Assembly: GCA_900765165.1 (NCBI GenBank)
Contig: CAAFQR010000016.1
Span: 1-15,712, forward strand
Reading direction: 5' to 3'
Source of the DNA: Veillonellaceae bacterium
GTDB lineage: Bacteria > Bacillota > Negativicutes > Veillonellales > Veillonellaceae
DNA: 15,712 bases
The position numbers and the translations under genes were made by a program. Below, piece after piece: positions 8,442 to 14,326 of this stretch. The notes below the pieces were generated by a model. That model was not told the origin of the DNA, ran no database searches, and saw only the letters and a program-made list of their open reading frames with translations. Numbering within the stretch: the first letter of the stretch is position 1; every line of letters starts with the position of its first letter.

Positions 8442-9511
8442 TAGCATCTAAAGATTTAGAAAAAATTTTAACCCAGCTTAATAATTTAGTAAAAATAGCG
8501 CCTTACTTCATTTTATCTAAAATCCCTACCTTATACGCAAAAGATATCTTAGAACTAGAAAAAAGTGATATTTACAAATTTATTACACTTATAATAAAAG
8601 ATTCACTGCAGTCATTTGCCACTCCTCATATCCTCTTAGGTGCAATACCTCAGTTAAAAATTATCTATTGCAATATCAATGAAAAAATTGTACTAGATTT
8701 GTCCAATGAAACAAACGGAAATGAACTAAAGCAGATTATATATACCCCAGAAACAATAAACTCTAATACAACAGTTATTTTACAGGAGAAAATAAAAAAC
8801 AGTTTATCAAAAGTACCTCAAATCCCTAAAAAATTACTCTATGGAGTTCCTTGGAATCCCGATACTTCCTCATTACCCAACTGCAAAACAAAAATAAATA
8901 TACTATATGTTTATTACCCGTACCATAATCCAATACTAGCCAATACAGTATCTATAAACCAGAAAGAAAAAAGTCTAGAATTTCTTTATAACTATATCAC
9001 ATTCTACTTAGAAAAAGCATTCGAATTTGCACAAAGCAATAATTATGAAGATGCTATTATTAATGCCTGGTTAGCAATAGAAATTAGCATTGGATTCCAA
9101 GAAAAAGCTAACAATATTATTTCCAAAAACTTTAAAAGAAAAACGCCCATAAAAAAATTAAAAGCCTTATATTCAAAAGAAAAGGTCACTAACAATAAAC
9201 CATTTCTCTCTGAAGATATACTAAATAAACTCGAAGAATTATATAATTACAGAAATCAAATTTTACACGGTCAAAATATTAACACGAACATTGAGGAAGT
9301 ACGAAATCTACTAATATATGTAACTATTTATTACAACTACTTCTTCAGCTACAATGATTTTAACTTAATTTTACAAATTGCCCAAGATACACTAAAAGCA
9401 AATGACAATCCTTTTATTGCCAAGATAATTCCTTATCTTATAAAACCAATCTACAAATTACTAACTCTGACTCCTATTCAGAAGAACTCTACGGCAAAGA
9501 AATCATTATAA
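8438..9511 (+). CDS. HEPN-domain protein, second of a paralogous pair
   Basis: Unrecognised 357-aa protein related to its upstream neighbour. It repeats the LLGAIPQ block (66-72) followed by VLDLS. In the HEPN half it has NNYEDAIINAWLAIE (202-216), which lines up with GNYLDCIIKATLACE of the first protein. It also keeps the catalytic motif R272-N-Q-I-L-H277. The frame is open from ATG 8366 inside the first gene, but TTG 8438 is the better start: GGAGGA sits at 8424-8429, 9 nt upstream, and TTG overlaps the previous TGA as TTGA. Two diverged HEPN paralogues in one operon could form a heterodimer, as HEPN active sites are built at a dimer interface. The C terminus is about 60 residues longer than in the first protein. 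Function unknown; a defence or toxin role is inferred. Confidence 0.8.
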   Translation: MIASKDLEKILTQLNNLVKIAPYFILSKIPTLYAKDILELEKSDIYKFITLIIKDSLQSFATPHILLGAIPQLKIIYCNINEKIVLDLSNETNGNELKQIIYTPETINSNTTVILQEKIKNSLSKVPQIPKKLLYGVPWNPDTSSLPNCKTKINILYVYYPYHNPILANTVSINQKEKSLEFLYNYITFYLEKAFEFAQSNNYEDAIINAWLAIEISIGFQEKANNIISKNFKRKTPIKKLKALYSKEKVTNNKPFLSEDILNKLEELYNYRNQILHGQNINTNIEEVRNLLIYVTIYYNYFFSYNDFNLILQIAQDTLKANDNPFIAKIIPYLIKPIYKLLTLTPIQKNSTAKKSL

Positions 9512-9564
9512 TGTAAATACAAATGATAGTATAAGAATGTATGAAATTGACGATATAAGGATGT

Positions 9565-10018
9565 CTATTTGTGCAGTACCAATTTCTTTAACCCACGACA
9601 ATACATCTTAATATCGTCAGAGGAAATCTGCTGCGTGCTAGGTTCCCAGCCTTCAATATCACCACGTGCATTAATCCAAGGAGCTTCGTTGTGGATCATA
9701 ATCTCTAGATCAGTGCCACTAAAAGTTGCCATACGCATCATAAAACCACTTAGCAATTGATAAAGCATCCGGGTCAACTTTACCCTTGAACTGTTCAATT
9801 TTAGTAAAATGGCCGACACCCCCATGTCCATACCGATACTTTTTGTATCATTCTGGATCTACCGGACCATGAACCCATGCCTCAAAATGATTTTCAAAAA
9901 GTTCGTCATCAGTTTGTGCTAAATACCAAGCATAGCTGTAATAACATAGTTTTTGCAATTTCGTTAGTGTCTGAGGTTCTATCGATAAAAATGCTTCTGC
10001 TAATTGGAATATCGTCAT
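9565..10018 (-). pseudogene. Decayed Panacea/SocA-like (DUF4065-type) antitoxin gene
   Basis: When the frames are joined this gives about 150 residues of a Panacea-domain protein, the fold used by SocA/GepA-like antitoxins. The first part (10018-9851) starts MTIFQLAEAFLSI and includes LTKLQKLCYYSYAWYLA and the hallmark WVHGPVDPE, then hits an in-frame TGA at 9850-9848 where relatives have Leu. Sense resumes as YKKYRYGHGG to YGNF, then an extra T in the run at plus 9721-9724 shifts the frame. The rest, SGTDLEIMIHNEAPWINARG (9720 down to about 9661), is typical of the domain, and the frame ends at TAG 9567-9565. A strong GGAGGT ribosome site precedes the ATG, so the gene decayed recently. No partner toxin is adjacent. 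Two sequencing errors in one short gene are possible but less likely. Confidence 0.8.
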
Positions 10019-10130
10019 AGTTACCTCCTCTAGTACACTTCAACATAAAATCAGAATAGAATCCCTAATGTGAGCAAAACCACGTTCCTAGAAAAATCAG
10101 TTGAAAAAAGTCTACTTTCTTCACAATATC

Positions 10131-10316
10131 AATAGCTTATACAATGTAAACGGATGTGAATAAAAAAAGATCCGTTAGGCATTTTCCTCAAATTGTAAAT
10201 TCCTGCTAAGTCACCACATAAAGCCCAAAGAAACGATAATAATTAGCGTGTCCGAATTTGATTGTAACAAAACTGAATAAAATGGCAACGGTCATTATCA
10301 AGCATCGTATACGCAT
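10131..10316 (-). pseudogene. Possible remnant of a small secreted protein
   Basis: In the 305-bp gap between the antitoxin remnant and the NTPase gene, a minus-strand ATG at 10316-10314 opens 36 codons. They resemble a signal peptide (MRIRC, then the hydrophobic LIMTVAILFSFVTI) ending in GHA before NYYRFFGLYVVT, and stop at TAG 10208-10206. Reading one base on, the frame continues as LAGIYNLRKMPNGS and ends near 10131, which suggests a frameshifted relic. No ribosome site or family match is evident. The gap also has a 7-bp inverted repeat (AACGGAT 10149-10155 and ATCCGTT 10170-10176). Confidence 0.3.
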
Positions 10317-10323
10317 TGAGTCT

Positions 10324-12786
10324 CTACTCATTTTCCTTTTTCTCTTTATCCTCTTCGTCTACCAGTGCATTCGAAAGTTCAGCCAAATCTTTCAAGCTAA
10401 ATTTTCCTGATTTAAAATCCTCAACAAGTACCATTCCAATTTCCTCTTTGCCTTTAGAGTGAATCACATTAAGTAAATTTTGAACATATTGACTATACGG
10501 TGACCCAGCTCCAACAGAAATCTCGCCTCCGTTGCCAAGCTCAAATTTCCCCGTCATTATGATAGACCTAATGCTAACTATAAAATCCTTTACTCTATCA
10601 TACTGACTATGAATAACATCCTCAAAATCACTATCCTTTAAAGATGAAAAAGTACTTATAATAGCATCCCTTTGATTATCTTCTTTAGCAAGAAGCTCCT
10701 CTAGACGAGAATCTAAACTTTTTAATATTTCAGGGATAGCCTCTTCACTACCAGTTAAATCCACACTCCTTCTATCCCAAGAAAAATTCCAATAAGACTG
10801 CATATAGCCCATATCTATTAAACTATTCACCATAGAATCTATAAAACGAAGGAAAGGAATTATTGGCAAAGTAACACCTTCACAATATTTATAAAATAAG
10901 TCAGTAATTATTTCAACTTCTTCAAAATATTTAACCCTGTAAAATGAAAAAGCATCTAATACTGCCTTACCACGAGTATCCATATCACTCATATTTTTCA
11001 TATACCAGCTAAAGTGATGTAATATCTTTAAACGTAACTCCTTATTATCTAACTCAGGTCTCCTCTGTAAAACAGCCGAAATGGAAATTATTACACTAGA
11101 ATAAAATTCATAACCAACAAAATCAATTGTGCAGTTATCACCTTTCTCATAATCAAAATGTCTAAGTTCATCTCTAAACTTTAAAATATCATTGTAACAC
11201 CCTATATCACCACCCGACATTAAAGCATTAACAACCCTAACATAAACATTTTCATCATCAGTGTAAAAACACGATGCAGGGGCTACAATATTACAAACAA
11301 CTCTATCAATTTCCTCAACCTTTTGTCTTTCAGCTCTTGTATCTACATAACCTTCTTGATAATAACCCAAAAAATTCAGCAAATTAAAAACCTTATGATT
11401 ATATCCATCAGATAAAATTCCACTTACAGCCTTGGAAAAATCTTTCTCAGACATAAGAAGCTCTTCCTGATTCCAAATATCTGAATTTCTATTTATTAAA
11501 TACCCCAAATAAACAGAATCATTCTTATTTTTAATCTTATATCTAAAAATATTTTGGCATGAATTAAAACCAGGGCTTAATTGACCAAACAATTGATATA
11601 GCTCGGGGAGTAAATGTCTAAGATATAAAACTCTTATTGCAATAGATTTTTTAGTAGCTGAGTACATTTTACCTTTATGCAATACGGTGCTACACTCAAG
11701 TATAAAAGATTCTATTAATCGGTACGAATAAGTTTTAGGTCTTATACGTGGAACAACGATTTTTACTTCTTTACCGCTATTATCTTTTTTCGAAAGCTGA
11801 ATTTCTGAATCTTTTACCCTCCGCCCTAAAGCCATTAATTCACCACCAATTTTCTCCTTTATATCAGGATTATCTTCAAGTACCTGTTCCACTATTTCAG
11901 AAAAGCCCAACTTACTTAAAGGTACTGTATGAGATATGTATTTTTCTAAATACTCTTGTTCTAGGCCTAACTGTGTTAATTTATTAGGGTCATATTGATA
12001 AATAATCTTTAACTTAGCTATTTTTCTAGTTAACAATTCATTTAATGCCAATAATTGTCTTAGTACATCAGCATTTGTAATTCTATCAAGATCCTCATAG
12101 TTAATTAAAATCCATTTATTAAGTTTATTCAGTGCTTCAGCAAATTTTTCTAATCGGACAGATGGTGGTTTGACGAAGCCAAAAAATCTCATAATACCTT
12201 CTAAATACCACGGTAAGTTCACTTCACCTAATACACCGTAGATATTTGTCTCAATTTTCTTATTCTGCCATGCAGCATTCTGTAATTCTGTTAAAACAAC
12301 TCCAACTAATTGTTCAGAATTAAACCTTAATGCATCAATACATATAATTTGCCAATTGTTCTTTTGTTTGTGGGTAAGTAGTTTATCGACTAAAACGCTC
12401 TTTCCTAATCCCCAATCTGCAGTTATTCCTAATATAGGAAATTTTCTCAGATTCTTTACAACTTCTTTTAAATCCTCTTTTCTCTTTTGTAACAACTTCT
12501 TATCTGGGTATAACGACTTATACTTCAACGCATCCGGTTCATTACTATAAACATTCAATGATAAACCTAGATAACCAAAAACAATAATCAAAGAGCCCGC
12601 AACTAAAACAGCATCACTTTTCTTAATTGTCCCAATAAAAATTTCAATTTGTTGATATCCAGTTGCTAAAAATATCCCCACTACCACCATAAAAGCATAC
12701 AGTAAAGAACTTTTAACCGTTCTTAATAATATAACGACTATAGACACCCCTACGATTGTCCACAATATAATCAATAAATCTGACAT
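10324..12786 (-). CDS. Membrane-anchored KAP-family P-loop NTPase
   Basis: An 820-aa P-loop NTPase of the KAP type. Three hydrophobic spans occupy the N terminus (about 4-23, 29-45 and 57-77). They are followed by Walker A GITADWGLGKS (120-130), whose WGxGKS form is characteristic of KAP proteins, and Walker B ILINYEDLDR (226-235), where EDLDR takes the place of the usual DDLDR. The long C-terminal part (about 300-800) is helical, not recognised, and ends in a charged Glu/Lys tail. KAP NTPases include the plasmid-encoded T7 exclusion protein PifA and YobI-like proteins, so a role in phage sensing or abortive infection is plausible but not shown. The ATG has a GGGAGGA ribosome site about 7 nt upstream. 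It appears to be a single-gene unit and is AT-rich like the HEPN pair. A gene of this kind could instead serve membrane-complex assembly. Confidence 0.85.
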   Translation of the reverse strand: MSDLLIILWTIVGVSIVVILLRTVKSSLLYAFMVVVGIFLATGYQQIEIFIGTIKKSDAVLVAGSLIIVFGYLGLSLNVYSNEPDALKYKSLYPDKKLLQKRKEDLKEVVKNLRKFPILGITADWGLGKSVLVDKLLTHKQKNNWQIICIDALRFNSEQLVGVVLTELQNAAWQNKKIETNIYGVLGEVNLPWYLEGIMRFFGFVKPPSVRLEKFAEALNKLNKWILINYEDLDRITNADVLRQLLALNELLTRKIAKLKIIYQYDPNKLTQLGLEQEYLEKYISHTVPLSKLGFSEIVEQVLEDNPDIKEKIGGELMALGRRVKDSEIQLSKKDNSGKEVKIVVPRIRPKTYSYRLIESFILECSTVLHKGKMYSATKKSIAIRVLYLRHLLPELYQLFGQLSPGFNSCQNIFRYKIKNKNDSVYLGYLINRNSDIWNQEELLMSEKDFSKAVSGILSDGYNHKVFNLLNFLGYYQEGYVDTRAERQKVEEIDRVVCNIVAPASCFYTDDENVYVRVVNALMSGGDIGCYNDILKFRDELRHFDYEKGDNCTIDFVGYEFYSSVIISISAVLQRRPELDNKELRLKILHHFSWYMKNMSDMDTRGKAVLDAFSFYRVKYFEEVEIITDLFYKYCEGVTLPIIPFLRFIDSMVNSLIDMGYMQSYWNFSWDRRSVDLTGSEEAIPEILKSLDSRLEELLAKEDNQRDAIISTFSSLKDSDFEDVIHSQYDRVKDFIVSIRSIIMTGKFELGNGGEISVGAGSPYSQYVQNLLNVIHSKGKEEIGMVLVEDFKSGKFSLKDLAELSNALVDEEDKEKKENE

Positions 12787-12854
12787 AGCTAAATCCTCCC
12801 CTTTTAATTATTTCATCTGTACTTACAAAACATTCATCAAAAATAATATTTCTA

Positions 12855-13842
12855 TCACCCCATAAGCCCTCTAACTTCCTTAGCTTCTTCACTCACCTCC
12901 CCCAGCCCTTCAATAATCCCCTTATAGAATTCCCTCACGTCTTGGTCTTTGAGGATATATCGAATTTGCATGTTCTTCAAGGCGATGCTGAGGAGTTTTT
13001 GTGCGTCGTGCTGAGGCCAGCTTTTTATTTCAGAGAGCTTGGCAATGACTTCATGGGTTGTGGCAAAGCTGTTGCTGTTTTCGAGGAGCAGGATATATTC
13101 GGTGCGTTTCTTGGTCTGTTCGTCTTGCATTTTGTCGTAGTCTTCGACTTCGCGCTTGCAAGCGTAGTAGCTGGATTCGAGCTTTTCATTTAACGCGGTT
13201 CTGTCGATAATGGCCTTGACGAGGTTTTCCAGTTCGTGCCCGGCCGCATAGTTAGCCGGCGCAAAGTGTTTAATGCGGTTGTCGCGAATCATTTTATAGA
13301 CTTTGCTTTTGTCCTTGGTGTCTTCGTTATAAACGCCAATGGAATAACCGCCGTAGGAGTTGACGAGTTTCATGCAGGGGATGTCGGTGTCGCTATCGCC
13401 AATATAGATCATGTTCCGGAAGGGCACGCGCACGTCTTCCGCTTTGAAGGCATCATTGACGGCGGGGTCGTTGATGTCGAGGATGCCTTTTCGATGCGGA
13501 ACAGGAACTGCGTTTTGTTGGTGTAGTTAATCACCTGCGACGGCCAAACCGCGACGCCCTTGTCATTGTAGTAAAAGGAGCTGGCGTAGATAGCCTCAAA
13601 GGCGCCGTTCTGCGCCACAGCCGTGCCCTCAATCATTTCTTTGAGCCCCGATGAAATAATGTAGTGCTCAACGATTACGCCAAGCTATTTGACATGTCCC
13701 AAAACTCTTTAACGTTTTCGTAGCCTACAGCTTGAAGGAAGCCTTGCGCTTGCATGTCGTCGGGAGAAAGCGTTTTATCGAAATCGTAGCAAATCGCTAC
13801 GGCCGGGAGAAGTTCTTTGGTCTTACGGTGGAAAGTTGTCAT
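12855..13842 (-). pseudogene. Broken HAD-family hydrolase gene
   Basis: Three pieces in different frames make a recognisable HAD-superfamily phosphatase. Piece 1 (13842-13675) begins MTTFHRKTKELLPAVAICYD with motif I DFDKT and stops at TAA 13677-13675. Piece 2 (about 13680-13487) resumes at IVEHYIISSGLKEMIEGT, so the segment expected between them, probably of the order of a hundred residues, is gone. At about 13487 one G is missing from GAAAAGGC, shifting the frame. Piece 3 (about 13486-12855) continues with NDAFKAEDVRVPFRNMIYIG and motif IV GDSDTD, and ends in a helical tail at TGA 12857-12855. The aspartate nucleophile and the metal ligands survive but are on separate frames, so no active enzyme is expected. 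The region is more GC-rich than both neighbours, suggesting old core DNA interrupted by island insertion. A GAGGTA ribosome site precedes the ATG. Confidence 0.85.
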
Positions 13843-13960
13843 GGGGTACCTCGGGGAGTTAAATTTGTGGGATGGAGAATCTTATGTTTGTCAATCGACA
13901 GTCGCAAATTTACTATCTATAATCATGCATTTAAATTTTTAAACACAAAAGCAAAAAATA

Positions 13961-13969
13961 TGATATAAT
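13961..13969 (+). promoter_or_regulatory. Extended -10 promoter of the ncRNA-RT locus
   Basis: TGATATAAT is a perfect extended -10 element (TGnTATAAT). The -35 position 17 nt upstream (AAACAC) does not match consensus, which extended -10 promoters tolerate. Transcription would begin around 13976, directly at a stable 5' hairpin. Confidence 0.65.
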
Positions 13970-14002
13970 ATGTTTGTCCGTAACATAGGTTACGGAGAGA
14001 AT

Positions 14003-14182
14003 ACTAATGTCAACACGTAATGGTTCACGTAGCCAGTCGGTTCGCTAGCCAATAAGGCGAGCGTCAACGCGCTATATACCCAACGTATGACTGTGGATAC
14101 GCAGATAGTTATCCGCGCGCGAATTGCCGAGATAATCACTATTTGTAACCTCCTTTCTAGTATAACACTAGATAAGACTAAT
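14003..14182 (+). repeat. 174-nt spaced direct repeat, candidate template-jump sites
   Basis: ACTAAT occurs at 14003-14008 and again at 14177-14182, an offset of exactly 174 nt. The similarity extends upstream: AGAGAATACTAAT (13996-14008) and AGATAAGACTAAT (14170-14182) match at 11 of 13 positions. A cDNA 3' end made at the first copy could re-anneal at the second, letting the RT copy the same 174 nt repeatedly. 174 is divisible by three. Confidence 0.6.
14008..14181 (-). other. Candidate never-ending ORF (neo-like) repeat unit on the cDNA strand
   Basis: The minus strand has a stop-free frame over 74 codons (14214 down to 13993). A 174-nt unit joined head to tail at the ACTAAT repeats keeps this frame for ever: ...GTG TTG ACA joins TTA GTC TTA TCT AGT. 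Each junction places TTGACA (14013-14008) 17 nt before TGTTATACT (box 14164-14159). After this come AAAGGAGG (14156-14149), a 9-nt gap and GTG at 14139-14137. The 58-residue unit starts LVLSSVILERR, is very rich in Val, Ile and Leu with scattered Arg (10, 11, 21, 23, 33 of the unit), and ends PTGYVNHYVLT. In the chromosome the frame has no promoter in place, as the two halves are in the wrong order. Function as an effector is inferred from DRT2 biology. Confidence 0.55.
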
Positions 14183-14254
14183 AGCCTTGACAACCGCAGC
14201 GTAAATACAATGTACTATATAGTATATTTTGATTTACAAGTGTAAAATTAAATT

Positions 14255-14303
14255 AAATCCACCAGCTAGAGATGTTGTCACTCCTTATGCTAGGTGGATT
14301 TTT
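14255..14303 (+). terminator. Terminator-like 3' hairpin of the ncRNA
   Basis: AAATCCACC (14255-14263) pairs with GGTGGATTT (14293-14301), with inner GC (14265-14266) and GC (14289-14290) pairs, and TTTTT runs from 14299 to 14303. This would end most transcripts as ncRNA and allow some read-through into the RT gene, whose ATG is 24 nt further on. Confidence 0.7.
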
Positions 14304-14326
14304 CTATTTATCTAGCAGAGGTGACC

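Larger units (their letters stand above)
13976..14303 (+). ncRNA. Structured ncRNA upstream of the reverse transcriptase (DRT2-like template RNA)
   Basis: About 328 nt between a TGnTATAAT promoter and the RT ribosome site. There is no good sense ORF, but there are many local hairpins. These include a 7-bp 5' hairpin (CCGTAAC 13978-13984 with GTTACGG 13989-13995). A second has GCG arms (14061-14063 and 14068-14070). A 7-bp stem at 14093-14099/14110-14116 has one G-U pair. TCTAGT 14156-14161 pairs with ACTAGA 14167-14172, and GTAAAT 14201-14206 pairs with ATTTAC 14232-14237. A terminator-like 3' hairpin closes the RNA. AGGTTAC (13987-13993) can alternatively pair with GTAACCT (14145-14151). DRT-type RTs use an upstream ncRNA as template, and position and size fit DRT2. 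Ends are estimated, and the fold was done by eye. Confidence 0.7.

Noticed and set aside
9565..10018. Programmed frameshift in the Panacea-like gene
   Set aside because: A separate nonsense codon upstream of the shift, and no slippery heptamer with a downstream structure, make decay more likely.
10149..10176. Inverted repeat AACGGAT/ATCCGTT as a terminator
   Set aside because: The T-run falls inside the loop rather than after the stem on the minus strand.
12942..13526. Plus-strand open frames over the HAD remnant
   Set aside because: They are antisense shadows of a recognisable HAD gene, without ribosome sites or family features.
14007..14048. Sense small ORF (13 codons) with GGAG at 13994-13997 and ATG at 14007, and a longer open sense frame to TAA 14243-14245 after a -1 shift
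   Set aside because: The ATG frame ends at TAG 14046-14048 and the longer frame has no start of its own. A frameshifted small protein gene cannot be fully excluded, but the dense hairpins and position before an RT favour an RNA. All three sense frames have stops between 14030 and 14055, so a sense-strand endless ORF over the 174-nt unit is not possible.
14187..14192. Sense-strand TTGACA as an ordinary -35 for the RT gene
   Set aside because: The positions 16-18 nt downstream read ATGTAC-like and do not form a -10 box; TACAAT is too close at 13 nt.
14000..14213. Alternative jump repeat AATAC at 14000-14004 and 14204-14208 (offset 204, also 3n)
   Set aside because: The frame would stay open, but joining here puts no -10 box at 16-18 nt from TTGACA, and the match breaks by one indel. 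The 174-nt repeat explains more.
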